Program-made: the position numbers and the translations under genes
Source of the DNA: Amphibacillus sediminis NBRC 103570
GTDB taxonomy: Bacteria; Bacillota; Bacilli; Bacillales; Amphibacillaceae
Reading direction: 5' to 3'
Length of the DNA stretch: 39,395 nt
Assembly: GCF_001552275.1 (NCBI RefSeq)
Contig: NZ_BCQW01000026.1
Span: forward strand, 1-39,395
The notes under the pieces: model-generated
The model's database searches: none
What the model saw: the letters and a program-made list of their open reading frames with translations, nothing else
What the model was told of the DNA's origin: nothing
In this document: positions 7,970 through 17,117 of the stretch, piece by piece
Position numbering within the stretch: position 1 is the first letter of the stretch
Layout: every line of letters begins with the position of its first letter

Positions 7970-9301
7970 ATGAATCTACTTAAACAGCTCGCGTATCGAC
8001 GTCAATCACCACCGAAAATATTAGCTACTGGTTTTTTGTTATTAATTATAATCGGAACATTCGCTTTAATGTTACCTTGGAGTACAACAGTCCCCATTTC
8101 ATGGCTTGAAGCTATCTTTACTGCAACATCTGCTGTTACCGTTACTGGATTAGCAGTTGTTGATACCGGTAGTGTCTTTACTTTATTCGGACAAACGATT
8201 CTTATGATTCTCATTCAAGTTGGTGGACTCGGTTTAATGACATTTGCCGTTATGAGTATTCTTTTGTTAGGTAAGAAAATAGGGATGAAAGAAAGACTAA
8301 TTATTCAAGAGTCCTTAAATCAAAACTCGATGGGTGGCGTAGTGCGTTTAATTCGCCGGCTATTTTATTTTGCGATTACCTGTGAGTTAGTTGCAACTGT
8401 TATTCTAGCGTTCAAATGGGTTCCGGAACATGGCTTAGGCTTTGGTTTATTTACAAGCTTATTTCACAGCATTTCGGCATTTAATAATGCAGGATTTAGT
8501 TTGTGGTCTAATAGTTTATCTGATTATGTTGGTTCTCCCTTGATTAACGTAATCATTACTTTATTATTTATTACTGGGGGGATTGGTTTTACTGTCATTT
8601 ATGAGCTGATCGAACGCAAAAAATTTCATCAATATTCTTTACACACGAAGGTGATGTTGCTTGGTACATTAGCTCTTAACATCTTAGCAACGTTTGCTTT
8701 TTTTCTATTGGAATTCCAGAATTCAGCTACACTAGCTGATCTACCTCTAAATGAACAGCTATGGGGAAGCTTTTTTCAAGGGGTCTCACCACGAACTGCT
8801 GGTTTTAATACACTAGATTACGCAGCAATGCAAGATAGTACTTTGATCTTTACCATGCTAATGATGTTTATTGGCGCTGGTAGTGCATCTACAGCAAGTG
8901 GGATTAAGTTAACAACATTTATCATCATTATCCTAGCGGTATACTCATATGCACGCGGGCAGAACGAGGTCCAACTCTTACGATATCGTATCCCACGTGA
9001 AATTGTTCATCGCTCACTTTCAATTATGGTAATCAGTCTTCTTTTCTTAATCTCAGCTATCTTTTGCTTAAGCATAAGTGAAAGCTTGCCCATCTTCGCC
9101 TTAGCTTTTGAATCTTTTTCGGCATTTGGTACAGTTGGCTTGTCCTTAGGGATTACAAGTGAATTAACAAGTGTTGGTAAGTTAATTATTATGGTTCTTA
9201 TGTTTATTGGCCGAGTCGGCCCATTAACGATTGCTTTTGCTCTTTCTCGTGCAAAATCACCGCTGGTCTCTTATCCTAAAGGTCATATTTTCACGGGTTA
9301 A
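7970..9301 (+). CDS. ktrB: KtrB/TrkH-type potassium (or Na+/K+) transporter membrane subunit
   Basis: About 443 residues of the Trk/Ktr/HKT superfamily, which moves K+ with Na+ or H+. Four pore-loop repeats with their selectivity-filter glycines are visible: TSAVTVTGLA, ISAFNNAGFS, SPRTAGFNT and FSAFGTVGLS. Ten or so hydrophobic segments flank them. The frame opens at a GTG at 7958, but GAAGGTG ending there is best read as the ribosome binding site for the ATG at 7970. No KtrA regulatory gene is adjacent, so it probably uses an unlinked KtrA/C, as KtrD does in Bacillus subtilis. Confidence 0.93.
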   Translation: MNLLKQLAYRRQSPPKILATGFLLLIIIGTFALMLPWSTTVPISWLEAIFTATSAVTVTGLAVVDTGSVFTLFGQTILMILIQVGGLGLMTFAVMSILLLGKKIGMKERLIIQESLNQNSMGGVVRLIRRLFYFAITCELVATVILAFKWVPEHGLGFGLFTSLFHSISAFNNAGFSLWSNSLSDYVGSPLINVIITLLFITGGIGFTVIYELIERKKFHQYSLHTKVMLLGTLALNILATFAFFLLEFQNSATLADLPLNEQLWGSFFQGVSPRTAGFNTLDYAAMQDSTLIFTMLMMFIGAGSASTASGIKLTTFIIIILAVYSYARGQNEVQLLRYRIPREIVHRSLSIMVISLLFLISAIFCLSISESLPIFALAFESFSAFGTVGLSLGITSELTSVGKLIIMVLMFIGRVGPLTIAFALSRAKSPLVSYPKGHIFTG

Positions 9302-9386
9302 CCATGATCGAGGTTGAGGACAAACTTAGACATTTGACTCAATCATAATAAATCGCTTATCTATCAAATTAGCCAACCAGTGGAAT

Positions 9387-9604
9387 AAAGAGAAACTTCG
9401 TTCAGTGGGGTTTCGACGCATAGGATGTGCTCGTGCAGACGTTGCAACACAACGTCGCGAACTTAGTCAGCTTCCTCTCTCCCCCACTGAACGTTAGTTG
9501 AACCAATCCGGGCCGTTACTGGCGGTTGGATCTCCAAGTTAGAAATAATGTGTTCACTTATTTCTTGAACTGGGAGTCTTATAGCCGAGTTACACCGCGA
9601 TCAA
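9387..9604 (+). repeat. Interspersed repeat family 1, copy 3 (lacks the GGGGC hairpin module)
   Basis: Starts AAAGAGAAACTTCGTTCAG and ends near ACACCGCGATCAA. The second stem is CTCCAAGTT / AACTGGGAG. Compared with CTCCCACTT / AAGTGGGAG in other copies, one C-G pair is swapped to G-C, which keeps pairing. It lies between the convergent ktrB and YkgJ genes. Confidence 0.9.
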
Positions 9605-9849
9605 TCCTGCACGGTTGGCTATTCTTTGTAAAGTGGATTGTCAGCTCATACTGGCTAAAAGGAGGTAAATAAATCGAGATGGTGATAAGGGGAGGCATTT
9701 AAATAGGTAAGGAAATAAAAGCCCGAGCCGACAAATGAGATGTGGCGCTTAACATAGGGGCGTTTTTGATAGTATAACTAGTCCTGCCATATCGGCCAAT
9801 CGTCTCTACGAACTCTAAAATTCAGAGCATTTCAATCCAGCTAATCACT
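9605..9849. other. Intergenic stretch, no intact gene
   Basis: A ribosome-binding-like AAAGGAGGT at 9659 is followed by no reading frame of length. On the minus strand an open stretch of about 40 codons (about 9655-9775) has no start and may be a remnant or chance. I see no other structure here. Confidence 0.4.
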
Positions 9850-10566
9850 TCATGTTAGCCAATTAACCAAGTAATCTTCACGGTAGATATCATCAGGATA
9901 TCGGATAAACCCTGTATCACCATCCTCATAAAGCCACTGAATAAAACAATTTAATGCCTCAAAATAAGGCTGATATAAAAATTCAAAGCTAACTGTTTCC
10001 TTAGGCATAGCTGATTGTTCACAGATCTTAGGATCAGCGTAATTAAGATAAGTCCGACAAGGAATAGGACGTACGTCATAAGCCATACAGCTATTTGTCT
10101 CTAAATCTAGCAACGGACAAGGTAAATGAACGGCACGATATTTCTGTTTAAATTCCGAATCAGTTTGAAAATCAATCTGGCTAGCTTCTGTAAACATAGC
10201 TGAATAGTGCTGCTGATAATTTGTTAACTTATTCTTGATTTTATCAGACTGTTCCCTAGGCATATTTTTAATAAAGTTCTTGATCAGCTTCGCTTCTAAC
10301 TCGGTTATGATAATCGGATAATAGCAACAGAAGGCACAGCCCATGCGACAAGTCGGCTCCAAATTTATTTCATTGTTAATCTTGCCAATTTCTAAGCTTA
10401 CTTGATGTAATAAACCTTTAAAACTTTCATTTAATTTACTTTCAATGCAAACATCCTTTTGATCCCAATGTTCAATAATTTGAAAAAATAAGCGCTCATC
10501 TATTTGGTAACGATCTGCTATTAGTTGACAACGTTCTTTTATCTGTTCTGTACTCGGATAATTCAT
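9850..10566 (-). CDS. YkgJ-family cysteine-cluster protein
   Basis: 238 residues. The cysteine cluster CRMGCAFCC (Cys73, 77, 80, 81) and a second set in CPLLDLETNSCMAYDVRPIPC match the YkgJ/UPF0153 family, thought to bind zinc or an Fe-S cluster. The ATG has GAAGGT upstream. The N-terminal 70 residues are helical and not part of the cluster domain. It stands alone between repeat copy 3 and a chemoreceptor gene. Function unknown in the family. Confidence 0.85.
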   Translation of the reverse strand: MNYPSTEQIKERCQLIADRYQIDERLFFQIIEHWDQKDVCIESKLNESFKGLLHQVSLEIGKINNEINLEPTCRMGCAFCCYYPIIITELEAKLIKNFIKNMPREQSDKIKNKLTNYQQHYSAMFTEASQIDFQTDSEFKQKYRAVHLPCPLLDLETNSCMAYDVRPIPCRTYLNYADPKICEQSAMPKETVSFEFLYQPYFEALNCFIQWLYEDGDTGFIRYPDDIYREDYLVNWLT

Positions 10567-10663
10567 TGAACCTTCACTCTTTTCATTTTACTATTCTAGA
10601 AGTTCTCTAATCATTCCACCACCCATACTAGCATAATCGAATACTAAACTCTAGCGCAGATCT

Positions 10664-10708
10664 AAAAACCGATCACTTTCCCTTCCCTTCAAGGATAAAG
10701 TGATCGGC
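10664..10708 (-). terminator. Intrinsic terminator of the chemoreceptor gene
   Basis: CCGATCACTTT (10669-10679) pairs perfectly over 11 bases with AAAGTGATCGG (10697-10707). On the minus strand the stem is followed by TTTTTAG. It begins just after the MCP stop. Confidence 0.88.
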
Positions 10709-10714
10709 TTATAC

Positions 10715-12415
10715 TTATAATTGGAATTGTTGTACTAACGTGTGAAGCTCATTAGATATTCCAGTTAAGCTTTCGCTTGATGCAGAAATTTCCTTTGCAC
10801 TTGCTTCCTGTTCGCTAATAGCGGAAGCAGCCTCCTCTGTAGAAGCAGCATTTTCCTCTGCAATTGCTGAAAGACTTTCTACTACTGATAAAGTAGACTC
10901 CTTATTAGTTGTCAGAGCATTTGTGATACGATTTAATTCATCAATAGCTTGTTCTGTCTGATTGATCGCTTCCGAAATTTGATCAAAAATGGTTGATGTT
11001 TCAGAAACATATTCGGTCTGTGTCTCCATCATGCCTTTCATATCTTGCATTTTAATGACCGCTTCGTTAGAACTTGCCTTTAGCTCTGTAATTATCGCCA
11101 ATATTTCTTTGCTAAACTGATTGGATTGTTCTGCAAGCTTACGAATCTCATCGGCAACAACAGCAAACCCTTTACCTTGTTCTCCAGCCCGCGCTGCTTC
11201 AATGGCAGCATTAAGAGCTAACAACCCGGTTTGATCGGCAATGTTTTGAATCATTTCACTCGCTTGCTCAATTTTGGTGGCACTATCATTATTAGCCATA
11301 ATATTACGATATACAAGCTCTGTTGCTTGATTATTATCATCGTTTTGCCGTACCAGCCTGTCTAAAATAGTAAACCCTTCTGTCTTCTTTTTATCTATCT
11401 TTCCAGCTGATTTTACAACAGCTAAAATAGCTTCTTGATTTCTGTCTAACAGCTTACCCATTTCAGCTACGTGATGAGATGCTTGTTCTGTATCTGAAGC
11501 CTGTTGGCTCGCACCATTTGCTAAATCATTCATCGTTTTAGACACTTCAAATGAAATGGAGGTAGATTGTTGTGAAATAGCAGTAAGTTGCTCGGATGAT
11601 GCCGCCACCTCTTCTGCATTTGAATTTATCGTTGTTAACAATTGGCGGATGTTTATCACCATCTCATCTACAGCTTTAGTCATTGAACCCAACTCATCTT
11701 TTGTCTTTACGTCTAGGGCTTCGACATTAAATTTACCTTTTGCTAATTGACGGGCTAAACCATCTACTTGCTTAATTGGCTTCGATATCGTTTTATCAAA
11801 ATAGCGTAAAACGATCCCAACTAAAATGACAGTGAGGACAAAAACGGCAATCATGATCGCTTGCATCGTATAAAATAATCGACTTGAATTAGCATCTGCT
11901 GTTTCGGCAAGCTCTGTTTTTAAATGAACAATTTCAGCCGCATGTTCTTCAATTCGATCGATTAAGGCTGTACTTCGATGACGAAAAGTCATAGCCTGAT
12001 TGACTCGATCATTTAATGCAAAATCAATAATTTCATCTTCACTTTCCTCCAAATCTACGATCAAAGTACGAATATGATCAACCAGTTCTCGCTCACTAGC
12101 TGTTTGCATAGTAAGCTCAACCTGATCAATTACTTCTTTTAATGTATCTTTATGCGTAATTACTTCTTCGGCATAGAGTTCTCGCTCATTTTGATGATTC
12201 GTTATTAACATATCATTACGAGCTCGTTCAATTGAAAGTAGCTGAACCTCTGCCTCCTTAATACGTTCAACACCTATTAAATGATTTTGGTACATTTGGT
12301 TTAATTCGTTATTGACCGAACGTAACCCAATAAGAGAAATAATCCCCAAACATAAAATAAATAGGACAATAACACCAAAAAACGTCCCCATCTTTTGTCT
12401 AATTGTAAGTTTCAC
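10715..12415 (-). CDS. Methyl-accepting chemotaxis protein
   Basis: About 566 residues. The order is: first membrane segment ([18 protein letters not shown]), an extracellular four-helix-bundle-like region (~30-180), a second segment ([17 protein letters not shown]), a HAMP domain (~210-265) and a cytoplasmic coiled-coil signalling domain whose hairpin tip reads [20 protein letters not shown]. It relays ligand sensing to CheA/CheW. The longer frame starts with an ATG touching GAAGGG; I prefer the GTG three codons on, where GAAGGG stands nine bases away. A TAAA...AACGATAG sequence upstream is weakly like a SigD flagellar promoter. Ligand unknown. Confidence 0.95.
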   Translation of the reverse strand: MKLTIRQKMGTFFGVIVLFILCLGIISLIGLRSVNNELNQMYQNHLIGVERIKEAEVQLLSIERARNDMLITNHQNERELYAEEVITHKDTLKEVIDQVELTMQTASERELVDHIRTLIVDLEESEDEIIDFALNDRVNQAMTFRHRSTALIDRIEEHAAEIVHLKTELAETADANSSRLFYTMQAIMIAVFVLTVILVGIVLRYFDKTISKPIKQVDGLARQLAKGKFNVEALDVKTKDELGSMTKAVDEMVINIRQLLTTINSNAEEVAASSEQLTAISQQSTSISFEVSKTMNDLANGASQQASDTEQASHHVAEMGKLLDRNQEAILAVVKSAGKIDKKKTEGFTILDRLVRQNDDNNQATELVYRNIMANNDSATKIEQASEMIQNIADQTGLLALNAAIEAARAGEQGKGFAVVADEIRKLAEQSNQFSKEILAIITELKASSNEAVIKMQDMKGMMETQTEYVSETSTIFDQISEAINQTEQAIDELNRITNALTTNKESTLSVVESLSAIAEENAASTEEAASAISEQEASAKEISASSESLTGISNELHTLVQQFQL

Positions 12416-12613
12416 GGTTTTCATCCCTTCAGTTTCTCTATCGTTTGCAACACTACTTTTTTATATTATTCAAAAAATATAGAAATAAATGGTGTGTAGC
12501 AAATCACAAATATAGTTGTCTATAATGTTAAAATTATAGCAAAAATCCAAATTTTTTCAATATTTTTTCGATATAAATTTTGCTGATAATCAAGACATAT
12601 AGAGATGATAACT

Positions 12614-13420
12614 TTAATCATGGGCTTTTATTTCAATTAAACTAATCTGAGATTGATTAAAAAGTCTAATAGGTAAAACGCTTGTACCTAAACCACTATC
12701 AATATAAAGAACTGTGCCCGAAGCTAAGGTATAAAGATCTTTTTGGTATTCTGGAAACAACCCCTGATCTGGTGCAATCAAGCCACCTATTAAAGGTAAA
12801 CGTACCTGTCCACCATGTGTATGGCCACTTAAAATTAAATCTACCATTTTTTCTTCTTGATCCATAAGAATAGGGGAATGTGATAATAGAATGGTTAGCA
12901 AAGTTAAATCCAATCCAGTCAAAGCTTCCGTTAAACGATCATTCCCAGTTGAAGCATCTGCTACACCTGCCAAATTAAACGTTATGTTATTGATGCTAAG
13001 AACGGTTGAGCTATTATCTAGGATGACAACACCATATTCCTCTAACTGTAACTTTAGCGCTGCAAAGAGTGGATTCTCCCACTCGTGATTTCCTGATACA
13101 AAGAAGACTGGAACACTAAAAGTCGCTGTTAACTGTTCCAGTAGTGCATTGATAACCGTCAAGTCTGTTGTTTTACGATCAATAAGATCACCTGTTATCA
13201 CGATAATGTCCGGGGTTAGTTGTGCAACTTTGTCAAACTGATTGCTGATATCCAGATTATGAAGATCTGAAATTTGAAGTATATTTAAGTCCTCATTTAC
13301 TTGAAGTTTGTTAGACATAACTGTGACATAGTTAACCTTCAAAGTAGTTGTATCCAGATAAATTCTAATGCTTAAAACTAATAACAGAGTTAGCAAAATT
13401 AAATAAATCAGTTTCCTCAT
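12614..13420 (-). CDS. Membrane-anchored calcineurin-like metallophosphoesterase (YkuE/YaeI type)
   Basis: 268 residues. One N-terminal membrane anchor (residues 4-22) precedes a phosphoesterase domain. Metal-binding motifs appear in family order: ISDLHN, ITGDLIDRK, VSGNHEW, and the C-terminal SGHTHGGQVRLP. The GHTHGGQ ending is typical of the YkuE/YaeI lipid-related group (UDP-diacylglucosamine or lipid-linked substrates). The ATG has AAGGAG upstream. Single gene, followed by AT-rich DNA. Confidence 0.92.
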   Translation of the reverse strand: MRKLIYLILLTLLLVLSIRIYLDTTTLKVNYVTVMSNKLQVNEDLNILQISDLHNLDISNQFDKVAQLTPDIIVITGDLIDRKTTDLTVINALLEQLTATFSVPVFFVSGNHEWENPLFAALKLQLEEYGVVILDNSSTVLSINNITFNLAGVADASTGNDRLTEALTGLDLTLLTILLSHSPILMDQEEKMVDLILSGHTHGGQVRLPLIGGLIAPDQGLFPEYQKDLYTLASGTVLYIDSGLGTSVLPIRLFNQSQISLIEIKAHD

Positions 13421-13467
13421 AGGCTGGACTCCTTATTTAAATCGAATTAAATATACATAAAACAGTT

Positions 13468-13596
13468 GCTGAAAATCTGCTGCATCGTCGGAGGCCTTTA
13501 CTTTATTCACTCGGGGTTTGTACCCTACTTGAATGGAATACAAATAGGCATTCATCTCACCTCTTATAAAAGTAGAGAACTTCTGCTCAATGAAGT
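13468..13596 (+). repeat. Interspersed repeat family 2, copy A
   Basis: Starts GCTGAAAATCTGCTGCATCG, contains CGGAGGC-TTTACTTTATT, and ends with the hairpin ACTTC-TGCTCAAT-GAAGT. The same order of blocks is found inverted at 16912-17036 and, more diverged, at 19607-19718. Short open frames across it are by-products. Confidence 0.8.
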
Positions 13597-13655
13597 ACAA
13601 AAAGTTATGACAATATGGTAAAAAACCGATTTCTCGAAAGAAACCGATTTTAAGT

Positions 13656-13727
13656 GACTTGTTCCTGAACAAGTCATCAACATTTACGGCACTACACGCG
13701 TTGCCACATCAACGCTTAGATGTGTAG
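13656..13727. repeat. Cluster of strong hairpins in an intergenic gap
   Basis: GACTTGTTC (13656-13664) pairs with GAACAAGTC (13667-13675) across a two-base gap. CTACAC-GCGTTG (13692-13703) pairs with CAACGC (13710-13715) and, past a six-base bulge, GTGTAG (13722-13727). No T tract follows on either strand, so these are not standard terminators. Function unknown. Confidence 0.6.
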
Positions 13728-13808
13728 CGGCTTACGCAAATTAGCTCATCGCTCTAAAACTATACCACGGCTTTAACCAATAATCAAGGATTAGTGTCAG
13801 CCATATCC

Positions 13809-14777
13809 TTATTCTTTCTTTAAAGCACTGTAAACACCAGAAAATCCACCAAAAAGTATTCCAGTTACAGGGAATATAATCCAGTTAATATGCCATTGAC
13901 GATAAACCAACCCGCTGATTAAAAAGATCACCGTTGCCAATGACCAAACTCCTACAGCCACGGCACCAATAACCCGGTCTCGCTCTTTAATTTCCCGCTC
14001 TGAGCTTATCCCTATCCCTAATAATTTCCTATAACTTTCGTGTATTTTACCATAGTAAATAAATAGATATACTGCTATTGCAACAATAAACAGTAAGATC
14101 GCCACACCGTAGCTGGATAAATCATCGTTTAAGCTTGATAGCAGAATAAGCTGTAATGGTGCAAGAATACAAAAGATTACACCGGTAATAATCACCTTCG
14201 TAAAAATTGGTTGAAAGCGACCATAAGCTTGTTCCAACCTTTTCCTCTGATTGGTTGTCAATGCGATGGGTTGATTAATTTGATCAAAACGTTCAATAAT
14301 TGTTCCACTATAAATAAATAGGCCGACAGCAATGGCTACAAAGAGAAATAATGGAATTAATCCAAGCACATCTGACAGATTAGCCAGATGGGCTACATTA
14401 AGTCCTCTTTCTCCGATCGCATTAAAAAGCATTAATAATCCGGCACCTGTGATGATCAACATCACGCCTATTCCAATTAATTGACCCGTTTTTCGATTCG
14501 CTACTTGAAATTCTTCTATCTCTTGATCGCTAAAAGAAACGCCTTCTTCCCCCTGCTCTTGATAGATTGGCAGATCTAGTTCTTCAATTAATTCATCAAC
14601 ATTGCCAAATTCAGCAATCACAATTCCAATTGCTTCATGCTCTGACTTTCCTTCTGCTAATAGTTCTTCATACTTATCCTGCATATTATCAAGTAGTCCT
14701 TGCTTAATTCGCTCCAGTTCCTGGGTTTGCGGGAGCTTAGCAAACATACTATCTAGATATGACATGATTGTGTCCAT
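13809..14777 (-). CDS. Membrane protein with PadR-partner 'permease prefix'/DUF1700-like N-terminal domain
   Basis: 322 residues. The first ~70 form a soluble helical domain (MSYLDSMFAKLPQTQELERI then ITEF-like VIAEFGNVDELIEEL), the pattern of DUF1700 and permease-prefix domains found beside PadR regulators. About six hydrophobic segments follow, in pairs (near 95-150, 195-240, 270-320). The start is one base after the PadR stop, so the two are co-translated. Members are thought to act with PadR in envelope-stress responses; the exact job is not known. Confidence 0.85.
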   Translation of the reverse strand: MDTIMSYLDSMFAKLPQTQELERIKQGLLDNMQDKYEELLAEGKSEHEAIGIVIAEFGNVDELIEELDLPIYQEQGEEGVSFSDQEIEEFQVANRKTGQLIGIGVMLIITGAGLLMLFNAIGERGLNVAHLANLSDVLGLIPLFLFVAIAVGLFIYSGTIIERFDQINQPIALTTNQRKRLEQAYGRFQPIFTKVIITGVIFCILAPLQLILLSSLNDDLSSYGVAILLFIVAIAVYLFIYYGKIHESYRKLLGIGISSEREIKERDRVIGAVAVGVWSLATVIFLISGLVYRQWHINWIIFPVTGILFGGFSGVYSALKKE

Positions 14778-14778
14778 A

Positions 14779-15111
14779 TTAGTTCACACCTTTCTTAATA
14801 AATTGATTAACCACCTGTTGAGTGACCACCCATTCTTGGCATTTCTCTTCAAAGTAAGCACGACCCTCTAAGGTTACTTCATAGTAGGTCCGACGCCTGC
14901 CCTCAGATTTATCTTGAGTAAATGAACGTACATAACCCTTTTTTTCTAGTCGTGTAAAAGCGGAGTAAAGTGTTGTTTCCTTCATAACATATATGTCATT
15001 TGACCTTTTCTTTATTTGCTTAGAGATCTCATAGCCATATGACGGGCCCTGCATTAAAATGGCAAGAATAATGGTGTCATTATAACCTCTCATCACATCA
15101 CTCGATAACAA
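14779..15111 (-). CDS. PadR-family transcriptional regulator
   Basis: 110 residues, the size of short PadR proteins. The signature runs RGYNDTIILAILMQGPSYGY, then EISKQIKK, then TLYSAFTRLEKKGYV and GRRRTYYEVTLEGRAYF, a winged helix with a C-terminal dimer helix. The start is TTG with GGGGGTGG upstream; the ATG six codons later would clip the conserved N-terminus. First gene of an operon with a membrane partner. The promoter lies inside a long inverted repeat, which argues for autorepression. Confidence 0.93.
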   Translation of the reverse strand: MLSSDVMRGYNDTIILAILMQGPSYGYEISKQIKKRSNDIYVMKETTLYSAFTRLEKKGYVRSFTQDKSEGRRRTYYEVTLEGRAYFEEKCQEWVVTQQVVNQFIKKGVN

Positions 15112-15129
15112 ATTGCCACCCCCAATAAC

Positions 15130-15188
15130 ACTTTACTTCATCTGTCGTAGTAATTATATTATACATTTTTTACTACGACAGGTAAAGT
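15130..15188 (-). promoter_or_regulatory. PadR promoter embedded in a long palindromic operator
   Basis: On the minus strand -35 TTTACC (15186-15181) and -10 TATAAT (15163-15158) are 17 bases apart. Arms CTGTCGTAGTA (15142-15152) and TACTACGACAG (15171-15181) are perfect inverted repeats around the -10, and ACTTTAC / GTAAAGT (15130-15136, 15182-15188) extend the symmetry. Confidence 0.8.
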
Positions 15189-15191
15189 AAT

Positions 15192-15779
15192 TTAAGAAAA
15201 AATTTTTTCAAGCTGTTTATGTATATACTTTTGATCAGTCATGAGTAGGTTAAAGGCAGAAAGCTGATTGTTTTTCCACTCTTTTTCGATAGCTTTATCA
15301 TGGAATTTCTTACCGAGCACTAATTGCATGTAAAGTTTTAATCGAAAAATATCGGTAGCTAAACTAAAAATATCATTATTTTGATCATTGTAGACTTGAT
15401 CAATCGAATAAAATAAATACTGATTTTGATATGTACCCTTCAACATCCGAACCACTCCTAAGCCACAGCCGATAGCAAATTTAAGATTTAATGGTGCTCT
15501 CAATTTAAAAAAATAGAGAGATTTTACGTTATCCTTAAAGGGAGTTGGCGTGATATACGTTTTCTCATTAGGTGGAACTAAATTAATTAAATAATGAAAA
15601 GTGTCTGTAGCATTTCGAAAACGTAATACATCCTCTACGTCTATTCCCAAATAACGGTCAGCTGAACCTGTTAATTGATTCGGTGTGATAGCGAGGAATG
15701 ATACAACTTCAAAATCGATACCCATCTTTAAATCATTTATTAAAATAAAATCCTCTAAAAAAGATAATCCTTGCTTCAT
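15192..15779 (-). CDS. Protein of unknown function, about 195 residues
   Basis: I do not recognise this protein. It is soluble-looking, rich in Leu, Lys, Asn and Asp, with no signal peptide or membrane span and no catalytic motif I can name; residues ~85-110 (LKFAIGCGLGVVRML) are the most hydrophobic part. The frame opens at a GTG at 15791, but AAGGTGG there is better read as the ribosome binding site for the ATG at 15779. It ends next to the PadR operator and is transcribed towards it, so read-through into the PadR operon is possible. Codon use resembles its neighbours. Confidence 0.7.
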   Translation of the reverse strand: MKQGLSFLEDFILINDLKMGIDFEVVSFLAITPNQLTGSADRYLGIDVEDVLRFRNATDTFHYLINLVPPNEKTYITPTPFKDNVKSLYFFKLRAPLNLKFAIGCGLGVVRMLKGTYQNQYLFYSIDQVYNDQNNDIFSLATDIFRLKLYMQLVLGKKFHDKAIEKEWKNNQLSAFNLLMTDQKYIHKQLEKIFS

Positions 15780-15791
15780 TATGTCATCCAC

Positions 15792-16911
15792 CTTTTCTAT
15801 CTAGTATTTATCCTGCTTTAATTGCCATGCTAAAGGCATACCAAAGCTAAAAATTAGAATTTTAATAGTTTATTTCAATAATTAGGAAAAGATATCCTTT
15901 CGTTCTTTTTAAAAAAAGCTCCTCAAATAATCAGGTGACCCTCCCTTCTTATTTCAGCAGCTTGTTCCATTAGCTTAGTTATCTTCAGTTTTTATCCAGT
16001 GGTTGATACTTAGACTCGAAACTATGAAACGATCACCTTCCTCTCCATACAGGGAGCTTATCTGGTAAGGCTATCCTTGCTACAATACTTTCTTTTCATA
16101 GGTGAATGTAATATCCATAACATAATAATTTGAGGTTAGCGTTTGGCAGCTTTATCTTTAGGCTCAAAGAAAATCTATGAGCGACTTGCTGAACCAAGTC
16201 AATATTTCTTTGTAATAAAATTAACATGAGTCTAAATTAACTATTATAGACAAGCTGATTGGTCTATGGATTCTTAAAGCCAATGAGAACCTTACCCTGC
16301 CATTTTGGCTCAATTAATCATTAAATTGGGCAGAAGCCTACCTTCCATAGCTCGATGTATCTATTTCCTAAAAGCTTGATCAGGTTTTCGTTTAGCCAAT
16401 ATACATGAATCTAGATGACTAACTGAAATGGTTTTGATCAACAAAGATACTCATAGCCTTATCGTGATATTAACTTAGAAGTTGAATCCCGATTAAAAAT
16501 AACTGGGAAAGGTGTGATCTTTAGTGGTCCTAACACCCCCTTTTTTTATAACTATAATAATATCCATTATCTATACCCAACTTTCCAATCTTTGAAAAGT
16601 TTTTGATTCTTTAAAGGTAATATGTCAACTATTTTAATATCCATCACTAAATAAAGGAATTAAATCTTAATATTTATATAAAATTACAAAATTTACATCA
16701 ATAATCTTAGTAATCGCATACAATTAAATGGTATAATCAATTAACGTATCGACTTGCCTTATAGCAACCTTTACGTGATCCCGGTTATTTTTACATTTCT
16801 TAAAATGACCCCTTGATAACTTTTTTAATAAAAGATCATTTTAAGACATGGAACGAAGCAGTTAAGCCATTTTATTAAGCAGAGAATGAGATACTTCTGT
16901 TTAAAAATTTA
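15792..16911. other. 1.1 kb without an intact gene; probable decayed coding sequence
   Basis: No frame of length is open on either strand. On the minus strand, 15950-16500 gives broken protein-like stretches in changing frames (for example IALPDKLPVWRGR near 16060 and FHSFESKYQPLDKN near 16010) interrupted by stops, consistent with an old pseudogene I cannot identify. At 16799-16845 CTTAAAATGA and TCATTTTAAG form a perfect 10-base inverted repeat. At 16513-16555 a GGTGT...ACACC stem followed by CCTTTTTTT resembles a plus-strand terminator. Confidence 0.45.
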
Positions 16912-17036
16912 ACTTCATTGAGCAGAAGTCCACCACTACTTTAGATGGTGAGCTAAAATACCTATTTCCAGCATTCAGTAGTTTCAAACCCAGCTCAATA
17001 AAGTGTAAACCTCTGGCGGATGCCACAGTTTTCAGC
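16912..17036 (-). repeat. Interspersed repeat family 2, copy C
   Basis: Reverse orientation relative to copy A. It starts (in + coordinates) with the hairpin ACTTC-ATTGAGCA-GAAGT at 16912-16929, and ends with the complement of GCTGAAAACTGTGGCATCC. Block order and the CGGAGG-like core match copy A. Confidence 0.75.
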
Positions 17037-17038
17037 GG

Positions 17039-17067
17039 GAATTTATCGAGCATCGTTCGATAAATTC
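17039..17067. repeat. Perfect 11-base inverted repeat between two repeat elements
   Basis: GAATTTATCGA (17039-17049) and TCGATAAATTC (17057-17067) with a 7-base loop, immediately after repeat family 2 copy C and before family 1 copy 4. No T tract follows. Confidence 0.6.
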
Positions 17068-17117
17068 TGGGCGCAAATATGTCAAAGTGTATTTGATTTT
17101 TTAATATTACTTTATAT

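Noticed and set aside
13433-13672. 79-codon minus-strand frame
   Set aside because: It runs across repeat family 2 and the hairpin zone; frames at this position recur in other copies as by-products.
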